7,780 nt of DNA from JAVXAG01 sp036660615. GTDB lineage: Bacteria; Bacillota; Clostridia; Peptostreptococcales; Anaerovoracaceae. Below, in pieces: positions 1 to 7,073 of this stretch. The first letter of the stretch is position 1; each line of letters begins with the position of its first letter. The notes beneath the pieces are model-generated. The model searched no databases. It was not told where the DNA came from and saw only the letters and a program-made list of their open reading frames with translations. The stretch covers positions 1 to 7,780 of the forward strand of contig JAVXAG010000091.1 of NCBI GenBank assembly GCA_036660615.1, in the 5' to 3' direction. The position numbers and the translations under genes are program-made.

Positions 1-47
1 TTATCATATGTGAATCGTACAAAATCAACAAAATATATATAATTGTA

Positions 48-75
48 TTGACATTTTTCGAAAATAATATAGACT
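48..75 (+). promoter_or_regulatory. Candidate sigma-A promoter for the valS T-box transcript
   Basis: A perfect -35 box TTGACA lies at 48-53. A 16-nt spacer leads to a -10-like TAGACT at 70-75, which matches the consensus at its first two positions and its last. Transcription would then start near 82, about 25 nt before the T-box stem I, which is the usual arrangement. The surrounding sequence is very A+T-rich, so other -10 registers are possible. Bases 1-47 show no recognisable gene. Confidence 0.6.
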
Positions 76-247
76 ATATGAATAGAAATAATTTCATAAA
101 AACGATGAAGAAGAGGAGTAAATAAATTACCCTATACAGAGAAAAAGATTTGTAGCTGAGAAATCTTTTAGATAGTGTTTATTGAAGGTTGCTTTGGAGT
201 TTTGCTTATAATGAGTGCTATACATCTTTATCCATGATGTATGGAAT

Positions 248-278
248 AAAGGTGGTACCACGGAGAATTTCGTCCTTT
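248..278 (+). promoter_or_regulatory. T-box antiterminator helix
   Basis: AAAGG (248-252) pairs with CCTTT (274-278), and ACG (260-262) pairs with CGT (271-273). This leaves the conserved seven-base bulge UGGUACC (253-259), which binds the tRNA 3' end. The 3' strand of this helix (271-278) is also the 5' strand of the terminator at 273-297, so the two structures exclude each other, as the T-box mechanism requires. Confidence 0.92.
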
Positions 279-304
279 GCAGTTTTAGTGCAAGGGATTT
301 TTTT
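273..304 (+). terminator. T-box intrinsic terminator in the valS leader
   Basis: TCCTTTGCA (273-281) pairs with TGCAAGGGA (289-297) around a 7-nt loop, giving nine pairs including one G-U. Seven T residues follow (298-304). It would stop transcription before valS when tRNA-Val is charged and be released when the antiterminator forms. Confidence 0.93.
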
Positions 305-346
305 ATTGAGAAGAGTAATAAAAAAAGTATAAAAAAGGAGATATAT

Positions 347-3088
347 ATGGAAAAGAATTTAGCAAAGACCTACAATCCGAAAGATTTTGAAGACAGAATA
401 TATGAGATGTGGGAGGAGAAAGGTGCATTTAGAGCAGAGGTAGACCAAAATAAAAAACCTTATACCATAGTAATGCCACCACCAAATATTACGGGGCAAC
501 TTCATATGGGACATGCACTTGACCAGACATTGCAAGATGTTTTGATTAGATGGAAAAGAATGCAAGGGTATAGCGCCCTTTGGTTACCAGGTAGCGATCA
601 CGCAAGCATAGCAACTGAAGTAAAAGTAGTAAATAAAATTAGAGAAGAAGAAGGACTTGAAAAAGAAGATATCGGCAGAGAAGAGTTCTTGAACAGAGCG
701 TGGGAATGGAAAAAAGAATACGGTGGCAGAATCACAAAGCAGTGCAGAAAATTAGGTGACTCATGTGACTGGAGTAGAGAAAGATTTACTATGGACGAGG
801 GCTGCAATAAAGCGGTTAAGACTTTCTTTGTAAAACTATATGAAAAAGGTCTAATATATAGAGGGAACAGACTTATTAACTGGTGTCCTCAATGTGGAAC
901 TTCATTGTCCGACGCAGAAGTTGAACACGAAGACAAGAATGGCAAGTACTGGTATTTTAGATATCCAGCAGCCGAAAAAGGTGGCAAAGATATGATAGTT
1001 GCTACGTCAAGACCAGAAACAATGTTCGGAGACGTGGCAATCGCAGTTCATCCTGACGATGAAAGATACAAAGATATGGTAGGTAAAAAGGTGATTTTAC
1101 CACTTGTTGGCAAAGAAATTCCAATAATTACTGACAGTTATCCTGATCCAGAAAAAGGAACTGGCGCAGTAAAGATTACACCAGCTCACGATCCTAATGA
1201 CTTTGAGGTTGGGGCAAGAAATAATTTGGAAACACTTTCATGTATAAACTTAGATGCTACAATGAACAGCCTTGCTGGCAAATACCAAGGCATGGACAGA
1301 TATGAGTGTAGAAAAGCTTGGGTTGCTGACCTTGAAGCGGGTGGTTTCTTAGTAAAGACAGAAGAAAAAGTAATTCCAATAGGCGAATGTTATAGATGCC
1401 ATACAGTAATTGAACCTATGATTTCCGATCAATGGTTTGTAAAAATGGAAGAGTTGGCAAAACCTGCAATTGAAGCAGCAAAATCAGGGGACTTGGAGCA
1501 TGTGCCTGACAGATTCGAAAAGACATATTTGCATTGGTTAGAAGGAATCAGAGACTGGTGCATATCAAGACAACTTTGGTGGGGACACAGAATACCAGCA
1601 TACTATTGTCAAGACTGTGGTGAGTTAATGGTTTCTATGGAAGCACCTACAAAATGTACAAAATGTGGAAGCACAAATATAAAACAAGATGAAGACGTAC
1701 TGGACACTTGGTTCTCATCAGCATTGTGGCCTTTCTCAACCTTGGGTTGGCCTGACGAAACAGAAGACTTGAAATACTTCTATCCTACTGATGTTCTAGT
1801 AACTGGATACGATATCATATTCTTCTGGGTAGTAAGAATGGTATTTTCGGCATGCGAAACAATGGGAGAAATTCCTTTTAAATACGTATATATCCATGGA
1901 CTTGTAAGAGATCCAGAAGGTCGCAAAATGAGTAAGTCCCTAGGAAATGGCATTGATCCACTAGAAGTAATCGACCAATATGGTGCAGATGCACTTAGAT
2001 TTATGTTGACTACAGGAATTACACCTGGTAACGATATGAGATATCAGATTGACAAATTGGAATCATCGAGAAACTTTGCTAATAAGCTTTGGAATGCATC
2101 AAGATTTGTAATAATGAATTTACAGGACGAAGATGGTAACTTTAAAGAAATGGCAAAATGTTGTGGAGACTGTTGCGGAATGGCTTGCGGAGATACAACG
2201 AACTTCTCAAATATTGCCCTTAAAGATGAGGACAAGTGGATTATTTCAAAAGTAAACGATGCAGTAAAATATGTTACTAGTTCTTTAGATAAATTTGACC
2301 TTGCACTGGCAGGACAGAGAGTCTATGAACTTACTTGGAACGAGTATTGTGACTGGTATATCGAAATTGTTAAGCAAAGACTATGGGGAGATGACGAAGA
2401 AGACAAGAAAGTCGTAAGATTTGTACTAGTTATGGTACTAAAAAACGTATTGGAAATGTTACACCCATTTATGCCATATATTACAGAAGAAATTTGGAGT
2501 TTCTTGCCACATTCCAATTGTGAACGTGAAGATAATCCTGACTGTTTCTTAATCAAGGCAAAATGGCCTGAATTTAGTGAAAATCGTCAATTTGTCAAAG
2601 AAGAAGCAAAACTAGAAATGGCAATGGAAGCTATAAGGGCAATTAGAAATATTAGAGCAGAAGCAGAAGCAGCACCAAGCAGAAAACTAAGAGCTGTCAT
2701 ATTGGCAAAAGGCGAAAACCTTGAAAGCATAAAAGCAGGAGAAAGATATATAAAAAATCTTGCTAACATTACAGATATAACTTTTGTAACAGATAAAAAA
2801 GAAGTACCAGAAGATGTTATGTCAGCTGTAATAAATGGTGTTGAAATATTTGTTCCATTAGATGATTTGGTGGATTTTGGTGCAGAGTTTGATAGATTGA
2901 CTAAAGAAAAGAAAAGACTTGAGGGTGAAGTTGCAAGAGTAAAAGGCAAACTTTCAAACCCAGGATTTGTTTCAAAAGCTCCAGAAGCGGTAATAAATGA
3001 AGAAAAAGAAAAGCAAGATAAATACCAAGATATGCTAATAAAAGTAATAGACAGACTAGAAGGTGTTAGCAAGAAGTTAAATAAATAA
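347..3088 (+). CDS. valS: Valyl-tRNA synthetase
   Basis: A cytoplasmic class I aminoacyl-tRNA synthetase that charges tRNA-Val using ATP and hydrolyses mischarged Thr-tRNA-Val. The product is 913 aa, slightly longer than the roughly 880 aa usual in Firmicutes. The start is ATG 347, with AAGGAG at 335-340; the open frame continues upstream to 215, but that part is T-box RNA. Visible motifs are HMGH at 53-56 (HIGH signature) and KMSKS at 527-531. The editing (CP1) domain spans about 185-400 with TSRPETM at 220-226 and AHDPND at 280-285. Cys pairs C180/C183 and C348/C351 flank the editing domain, and a zinc-ribbon-like set C421/C424/C437/C440 follows. The anticodon-binding domain lies at about 620-780 and the C-terminal coiled-coil arm at about 845-913. 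An odd Cys-rich stretch at 605-614 (CC-x2-CC-x3-C) lies just after the catalytic core, and C725/C733 sit in another small insert. Identity is certain; regulation by the leader is strongly supported. Confidence 0.98.
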   Translation: MEKNLAKTYNPKDFEDRIYEMWEEKGAFRAEVDQNKKPYTIVMPPPNITGQLHMGHALDQTLQDVLIRWKRMQGYSALWLPGSDHASIATEVKVVNKIREEEGLEKEDIGREEFLNRAWEWKKEYGGRITKQCRKLGDSCDWSRERFTMDEGCNKAVKTFFVKLYEKGLIYRGNRLINWCPQCGTSLSDAEVEHEDKNGKYWYFRYPAAEKGGKDMIVATSRPETMFGDVAIAVHPDDERYKDMVGKKVILPLVGKEIPIITDSYPDPEKGTGAVKITPAHDPNDFEVGARNNLETLSCINLDATMNSLAGKYQGMDRYECRKAWVADLEAGGFLVKTEEKVIPIGECYRCHTVIEPMISDQWFVKMEELAKPAIEAAKSGDLEHVPDRFEKTYLHWLEGIRDWCISRQLWWGHRIPAYYCQDCGELMVSMEAPTKCTKCGSTNIKQDEDVLDTWFSSALWPFSTLGWPDETEDLKYFYPTDVLVTGYDIIFFWVVRMVFSACETMGEIPFKYVYIHGLVRDPEGRKMSKSLGNGIDPLEVIDQYGADALRFMLTTGITPGNDMRYQIDKLESSRNFANKLWNASRFVIMNLQDEDGNFKEMAKCCGDCCGMACGDTTNFSNIALKDEDKWIISKVNDAVKYVTSSLDKFDLALAGQRVYELTWNEYCDWYIEIVKQRLWGDDEEDKKVVRFVLVMVLKNVLEMLHPFMPYITEEIWSFLPHSNCEREDNPDCFLIKAKWPEFSENRQFVKEEAKLEMAMEAIRAIRNIRAEAEAAPSRKLRAVILAKGENLESIKAGERYIKNLANITDITFVTDKKEVPEDVMSAVINGVEIFVPLDDLVDFGAEFDRLTKEKKRLEGEVARVKGKLSNPGFVSKAPEAVINEEKEKQDKYQDMLIKVIDRLEGVSKKLNK

Positions 3089-3108
3089 TCGTAGTAAAAG
3101 GGGAAAAT

Positions 3109-4404
3109 ATGGGAATAAATGCAGCTATAGAAAAAATACATGAATTGGAAAGATTTGGAAGCGTGCTGGGACTTGAGCGAATGAATGTTTTGTTAGAAAA
3201 ACTCGGAAACCCAGAGAAGAATCTAAAAATAGTTCATGTGGCAGGAACTAATGGGAAGGGATCGATTTGCAAATATATATATGAAGTTTTGCAGGCTGAC
3301 GGTTACAAAGTTGGCCTGTACACTTCACCTTTTTTGGAAGTGTTCAATGAACGTATTGAATTTGATGGGGAATATATTTCGGATTACGATTTGGAAGAAT
3401 ATACGAAGAAAGTATTGTTGAAAGTAGATGAGATGGTGGCAGATGGAATGGACTCTCCAACAGAGTTTGAAGTTGTCACCGCCATAGCTTTCTTATACTT
3501 TGAAGAAATGAAAAGTGACTATGTGGTTTTGGAAGTAGGCCTTGGTGGCAGAGGGGATTCGACTAATGTAGTTGAAAATCCACTGGTTACAGTTATTGCG
3601 TCTATTTCATTTGATCACACAGACAGGCTTGGAAATACTTTGGCTTTGATAGCAGGGGAGAAGGCTGGCATAATAAAGAATCATTGCCCAGTTATATCAA
3701 GCGCAGAGTCCACAGAGGCAAAAGATGTCATTGTGGCAAAAGCTAAGGAGATGGAAGCACCTTTTTATGATGCAACTCAATTACCATATACAATAAGCAA
3801 GGAAACTTTATCCGGATACGTTTTTTCAACTGAGATTCTAGGAGTCAAATACGAAAATGTTGAAATTTCAATGGTAGGAGAGCATCAAGTAAAGAACGCA
3901 TTGACTGCTTTATATGCAATAACTTTGATAGAACAGGAGAATAAGATTTCTTTGTCAAGGGAAGCAATTTTCAAAGGAATGAAAAAAGCTAAACAAATTG
4001 GAAGATTTGAGGTTATGAAGGAGTCACCATATGTTATAATAGATGGAGCGCATAATCCAGATGGAGCGCTTGCATTAAAAAATGCAGTAACAAAACAATT
4101 CACAGATAAAAAGATTCTAATGATTGTAGGAATTTTGGCAGACAAGGATGTTGAAACGGTTATAGATACATTTATATCTATAACAAAAGACTTTGTTGCT
4201 ACGGAACCAAACAATCCCAGAAAAATGGAAGCTGTTGCATTAGCGGATATGATTAAGGGGAAAAAGGCGAAATGCACAATTTGCAAAACACCTAGAGAAG
4301 CAGTGACTTTCTCATTGGAAAATGAAGAAAACTACGATCTTATTTTGTTTGCAGGTTCACTATATTTGATTGGAGAAATTAGGGGGTTATTAAAAAATGA
4401 ATGA
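3109..4404 (+). CDS. folC: Bifunctional folylpolyglutamate synthase/dihydrofolate synthase
   Basis: A cytoplasmic Mur-ligase-type enzyme that adds glutamate to folates with ATP and, in many bacteria, also makes dihydrofolate from dihydropteroate. The 431-aa length is normal. The ATP-binding loop is AGTNGKGS at 45-52. A segment TSPFLEVFNERIEF follows, then GLGGRGDSTN at 144-153. DH at 169-170 and EKAGIIK at 184-190 place K185 as the likely carbamylated lysine. DGAHNP at 312-317 marks the C-terminal ligase domain. The usual GGRLDATN reads GGRGDSTN here, a small departure. The start ATG has AAAGGGGA at 3097-3104, and the gene begins 20 nt after the valS stop, an arrangement common in Firmicutes. 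Whether it has one or both activities cannot be told from sequence; no folP lies nearby. Confidence 0.95.
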   Translation: MGINAAIEKIHELERFGSVLGLERMNVLLEKLGNPEKNLKIVHVAGTNGKGSICKYIYEVLQADGYKVGLYTSPFLEVFNERIEFDGEYISDYDLEEYTKKVLLKVDEMVADGMDSPTEFEVVTAIAFLYFEEMKSDYVVLEVGLGGRGDSTNVVENPLVTVIASISFDHTDRLGNTLALIAGEKAGIIKNHCPVISSAESTEAKDVIVAKAKEMEAPFYDATQLPYTISKETLSGYVFSTEILGVKYENVEISMVGEHQVKNALTALYAITLIEQENKISLSREAIFKGMKKAKQIGRFEVMKESPYVIIDGAHNPDGALALKNAVTKQFTDKKILMIVGILADKDVETVIDTFISITKDFVATEPNNPRKMEAVALADMIKGKKAKCTICKTPREAVTFSLENEENYDLILFAGSLYLIGEIRGLLKNE

Positions 4405-5323
4405 TTATAACAAAAGAAAAGTAATTTTATTTTACAATCCAGCATCGGGTAATGGAATGTTTAAAAACAACTTGGACTATATTATAGAAAGGTTTCAACT
4501 GAGGGATTTACTTGTAATTCCTGTTAGAGCGGCTCATGGTCACGCAATCTTTGACTATTTTGAGTCCTTGAATAAAGAAACTTATAAGGATGAGTTTAGA
4601 CAGGTAATTGCTGCTGGTGGTGATGGTACTATAAATGTTTGTGTAAATGCAATGCTGAAGAACGGTATTGATTTACCACTTGCTATTTTTCCTGCGGGAA
4701 CTGCAAATGACTTTGCTTACTATTTTGAATTACCAAATGACATAAATTCAATGGTTGACATTGCCCTTGGACAAAACTTTACTTATGCCGATGTTGGCAA
4801 AATTAATGACAGATATTTTATTAATGTTGCTGCCATAGGCTCTGTAGTTGATGTCAGTCAGAAGACTGATCCTACTCTAAAAAACACATTGGGAGTTGTA
4901 GCCTATTATTTAAAGGGAATCTCTGAATTTACAAATTTGAAGCCAGTAAAAATAAAACTGACTACTCCTGACAGTGTTTATAACGAAGAAATGTTCTTTA
5001 TGGTTGTTATGAACGGTAGGTCAGCAGGAGGCTTTAAAAATATTTCTCCGTCTTCTGAAATAAATGATGGATTATTAGATGTAATTTTATTTAGGAATAT
5101 GCCTATACTTGATATACCACCTCTATTTTTTAAAGTGTTGCAGGGAAATCATCCTGACAGCAGGAATGTGTTGCATTTTCAGGCATCTGAAATACTTATT
5201 GAATCCGAGAAACCATTGCCAACGGATATTGATGGAGAAAAGGGCGAAAAATTCCCGTTACAGTTTACGGTTCTGCATGATAGATTGAAACTGTTTACTG
5301 AGTTTGATAATTTGGGAGAATAA
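4397..5323 (+). CDS. YegS/BmrU-type lipid kinase (diacylglycerol kinase family)
   Basis: This is a 308-aa soluble or peripheral kinase of the diacylglycerol kinase catalytic family, expected to phosphorylate a membrane lipid alcohol such as diacylglycerol. Motifs seen in order are NPASG at 14-18, GGDGT at 74-78 (nucleotide-binding), PAGTANDFA at 99-107, a segment GGFKNISPSSEINDGLLDV around 211-229, and IDGE at 278-281 with its conserved acidic residue. There is no signal peptide or membrane span. The start ATG 4397 overlaps the folC end by 8 nt, with AGGGGG at 4381-4386 as ribosome binding site inside folC; this implies translational coupling. Length fits the family. DgkB-type diacylglycerol kinase is the most likely role in a Gram-positive, but the substrate cannot be fixed from the sequence, so I give no symbol. 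Confidence 0.92.
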   Translation: MNDYNKRKVILFYNPASGNGMFKNNLDYIIERFQLRDLLVIPVRAAHGHAIFDYFESLNKETYKDEFRQVIAAGGDGTINVCVNAMLKNGIDLPLAIFPAGTANDFAYYFELPNDINSMVDIALGQNFTYADVGKINDRYFINVAAIGSVVDVSQKTDPTLKNTLGVVAYYLKGISEFTNLKPVKIKLTTPDSVYNEEMFFMVVMNGRSAGGFKNISPSSEINDGLLDVILFRNMPILDIPPLFFKVLQGNHPDSRNVLHFQASEILIESEKPLPTDIDGEKGEKFPLQFTVLHDRLKLFTEFDNLGE

Positions 5324-5327
5324 TATT

Positions 5328-5774
5328 ATGAATGTTGTTTTAAAACAGACAGATGAATATGATCTTTTGGTAAAATTCTTTGTGGAAAACGGCCTTGAAT
5401 TTGATGGTGATGAAGAGGTTGATACTGATATTATTAAGTGTTGGAAAATGACTCATGGTAAAGACGAGCATTTAATGGGCGGAGCAGTTTTAGCTAAACG
5501 AGAGGGCAAGTATATTATCGATGGAATTGCAATAGAGGCGGCTTACAGAAAGTTAGCTGTAGGCAAAATTCTTTTGAATAGAGTCAAGAAAGAGGTCGAA
5601 ACTCTCGGAGGTAATGAGATTTATTTAGTTGCTAGAGCACCTGGTTTTTTTCGAAAAAACGGGTTTGTTCAAGTTGAAGAATCTCAGGCACCTAATTTCT
5701 TTGAGTGCAAGCAATGTCCACAATACAAGGTTAGCTGTCACCCAGAGATAATGAAATGGAAACTTGAGCGATGA
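5328..5774 (+). CDS. GNAT-family N-acetyltransferase with Cys-containing C-terminal tail
   Basis: A 148-aa protein with a GNAT fold that would transfer an acetyl group from acetyl-CoA to an amine; the substrate is unknown. The central strand IIDGIAIE (63-70) is followed by an acetyl-CoA loop in which the usual R/Q-x-x-G-x-G/A is degenerate (YRKLAVGKILL, 73-83). The later segment ARAPGFFRKNGF (102-113) is typical of the family. The C-terminus has C127, C130, C137 and H138 (C-x2-C-x6-C-H), which could bind a metal or cluster. The start ATG 5328 is preferred over an in-frame TTG at 5304 because GGGAGAA (5314-5320) sits 7 nt upstream; 5304 would also overlap the kinase gene. The gene starts 4 nt after the kinase stop and ends in an ATGA overlap with the exporter gene. 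An ArgA-like acetylation role is possible but unsupported. Confidence 0.85.
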   Translation: MNVVLKQTDEYDLLVKFFVENGLEFDGDEEVDTDIIKCWKMTHGKDEHLMGGAVLAKREGKYIIDGIAIEAAYRKLAVGKILLNRVKKEVETLGGNEIYLVARAPGFFRKNGFVQVEESQAPNFFECKQCPQYKVSCHPEIMKWKLER

Positions 5775-6547
5775 ATGAAAATAAGGAATTTGATTATAAA
5801 AAGTTACTACAAGGCATTTTGGATATTGGTGAAGAAATGCTTGTTTGTGGTGCAGAAGTAAATCGTGTGGAAGACAGTATTATGAGAATGTGTACCAGTT
5901 ACGGAGGTACGAGAATAAATGTATTTATTATTACTTCCAACATTCAAGTTACGTTAGAAGCACCTGATGGTGAAATAATAACGCAGATAAGAAGGATTGT
6001 TAGATATTCAACTAACTTTGATAGGCTAGATTATCTCAACGATTTATCCAGATATGTGTGCCAGAATACTCCTAATGTTGTACCTCTAATGGAAAAGTTT
6101 GACCAAGTTATGAACAGAAAAATGCATAATCCTGTTGTTGAATTTATAGGTGCAGCGCTAATTGCCGGAGGCTTTACTGTTTTCTTTGGAGGAAACACTT
6201 TTGACGGTCTAAGTGCATCTATTATGGGAATTTTGATTATGTTTATGGAGCATGCTCTTAAAAAAAGAGAGAAAAATGAAATTGTATACTTTTTTGTAAC
6301 TTCTTTGGTTGCAGGAATTGCTGCAATTATTTTGGTTAGAATCGGAATTGGCATTAATATTGACAAGATTATGATTGGCGGAATCATGCTTCTTATTCCA
6401 GGTATTGCAATGACTAATGGAATAAGGGATATGCTGATCGGCGACATTGTTTCTGGATTGCTTCGCGTTGTGAATTCCCTACTAATTGCAGCAGCCATAG
6501 CGTGTGGCTTTGCGCTAGCAATTATTGCGCTAGGAGGTGTACTATGA
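5771..6547 (+). CDS. Threonine/serine exporter, ThrE N-terminal-type subunit
   Basis: The 258-aa protein matches the first half of ThrE-type exporters, which move threonine and serine out of the cell. Residues 1-118 form a soluble domain with the family signature LDIGEEMLVCGAEVNRVED (17-35). About five hydrophobic spans follow, near 122-140, 143-161, 171-190, 197-216 and 228-255. The segment IPGIAMTNGIRDMLIGD (209-225) is also characteristic. Single-protein ThrE of actinobacteria carries a second membrane domain, which here is the next gene. The start ATG overlaps the GNAT stop (ATGA, 5771-5774), so translation is probably coupled. The transported substrate is inferred from the family; some members act on other small acids. 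Confidence 0.9.
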   Translation: MNENKEFDYKKLLQGILDIGEEMLVCGAEVNRVEDSIMRMCTSYGGTRINVFIITSNIQVTLEAPDGEIITQIRRIVRYSTNFDRLDYLNDLSRYVCQNTPNVVPLMEKFDQVMNRKMHNPVVEFIGAALIAGGFTVFFGGNTFDGLSASIMGILIMFMEHALKKREKNEIVYFFVTSLVAGIAAIILVRIGIGINIDKIMIGGIMLLIPGIAMTNGIRDMLIGDIVSGLLRVVNSLLIAAAIACGFALAIIALGGVL

Positions 6548-6978
6548 TTAGTCAATTAATAGCAGCATTTCTCGGTTCACTAGGATTTGCACTTTTTTTC
6601 AAGATGAAGGGCAGGCAAGTTTTTCTTGCTGCAGTTGGTGGAGCAGTTACTTGGGGAGTTTATCTTATTGCATATAGTTATCTTGAAAGTTATTTTGTTA
6701 GCAATTTGATTGCAGCTGTCTTTGTGGCTATATTTGCAGAAATTATGGCTCGTTTAAACAAAGCTCCTACGACTATATTCTTGACGGCAGCGGCTGTACC
6801 CCTTATTCCAGGAGGAAGTTTGTATTATACAATGTTTGGTTTGGTCAGCGAGGATAAAGATTTGTTTGTTCAAAGTGGAACTACTGCCATAGTCATTGCC
6901 CTTGCAATTGCTTTTGGATTTGTAATCGTTGCAGTTCTGAATAAATACATTTCGAGGGCTATTAGCATAAGGAAATAG
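6544..6978 (+). CDS. Threonine/serine exporter, small ThrE C-terminal-type membrane subunit
   Basis: This 144-aa, almost wholly hydrophobic protein corresponds to the second half of ThrE (ThrE_2/DUF3815 type). Hydrophobic spans lie near 2-20, 26-45, 50-70, 75-92 and 113-133. The family signature is VPLIPGGSLYYTMFGL (85-100). The start is ATG 6544, with AGGAGGT at 6532-6538 and a 4-nt ATGA overlap with the preceding exporter gene; an in-frame GTG at 6502 lies inside that gene and lacks such a site. The two products together make up one full-length exporter, and the overlap suggests they are made in equal amounts and act as a heteromer in the cytoplasmic membrane. No terminator is visible after it. 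Confidence 0.9.
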   Translation: MISQLIAAFLGSLGFALFFKMKGRQVFLAAVGGAVTWGVYLIAYSYLESYFVSNLIAAVFVAIFAEIMARLNKAPTTIFLTAAAVPLIPGGSLYYTMFGLVSEDKDLFVQSGTTAIVIALAIAFGFVIVAVLNKYISRAISIRK

Positions 6979-7007
6979 ATAGAAAAGTTTTCATATAATA
7001 ACCAATT

Positions 7008-7036
7008 TTGTTAGCATACTATTCGTAAAATATTAA
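7008..7036 (+). promoter_or_regulatory. Possible promoter for the SSB-like gene
   Basis: TTGTTA (7008-7013) and TATTAA (7031-7036) are separated by 17 nt, each matching its consensus at four of six positions. It lies in the 95-nt gap between the exporter gene and the SSB-like gene. In such A+T-rich DNA this is weak evidence alone, but the -10 sits inside the palindrome at 7032-7050, which supports a regulated start here. A TATAAT at 6994-6999 is an alternative but has no good -35. Confidence 0.35.
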
Positions 7037-7050
7037 TACAATGTATTAAT
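7032..7050. repeat. Perfect 19-bp palindrome, possible operator
   Basis: ATTAATACA (7032-7040) and TGTATTAAT (7042-7050) are exact inverted repeats around one A. With a one-base centre it is more like a dimeric repressor site than an RNA hairpin or terminator, and no T-run follows. It lies 12-30 nt before the SSB-like gene's ribosome binding site and overlaps the proposed -10. The cognate regulator is not recognisable. Confidence 0.6.
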
Positions 7051-7073
7051 GCTGTTTCTATAGGAGGGAATTT

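Larger units (their letters stand above)
101..304 (+). ncRNA. T-box riboswitch leader, valine-specific
   Basis: This is a tRNA-sensing leader that lets valS be transcribed when uncharged tRNA-Val binds. Stem I is visible. AGTA at 117-120 and GAAG at 184-187 frame the specifier loop. AATAAA (121-126) pairs perfectly with TTTATT (178-183), and CTAT (132-135) pairs with ATAG (172-175). An AG-rich bulge lies at 136-142. A perfect 9-bp distal stem (143-151 with 161-169) carries the loop GTAGCTGAG. The proposed specifier codon is GUU (188-190), followed by G, which is a valine codon matching the downstream gene. Stem III is 218-226 with 236-244. The T-box sequence AAAGGTGGTACCACGG is at 248-263. 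Its bulge reads UGGU (253-256), whose last U would pair with an A discriminator base, as expected for tRNA-Val. The class is clear; the specifier register is my reading of the loop. Confidence 0.95.

Noticed and set aside
215..346. Upstream in-frame extension of valS adding 44 residues
   Set aside because: It translates the T-box stem III, antiterminator and terminator. The ATG at 347 has AAGGAG at good spacing and begins the normal ValRS N-terminus.
2587..3141. Antisense 184-codon open frame opposite the valS 3' end
   Set aside because: It is a Ser/Phe-rich shadow of the A-rich valS coding strand, with no recognisable domain. The same holds for the other reverse-strand frames at 359-565, 598-807, 2044-2235, 2323-2556, 3885-4286, 6031-6555 and 7178-7513.
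3236..3421. Short + strand open frame inside folC
   Set aside because: It overlaps the folC ATP-binding region in another frame, lacks a ribosome binding site and resembles no protein.
6502..6543. GTG start for the small exporter subunit
   Set aside because: The added 14 residues are Cys-rich and unlike the family, and the AGGAGGT at 6532-6538 points to ATG 6544.
6994..6999. Perfect TATAAT box after the exporter genes
   Set aside because: No acceptable -35 lies 15-19 nt upstream and there is no extended -10, so chance in A+T-rich DNA is likely.
7032..7050. Palindrome as a transcription terminator for the exporter genes
   Set aside because: The stem is A+T-rich with a one-base centre and no T-run follows, so it would not terminate well.
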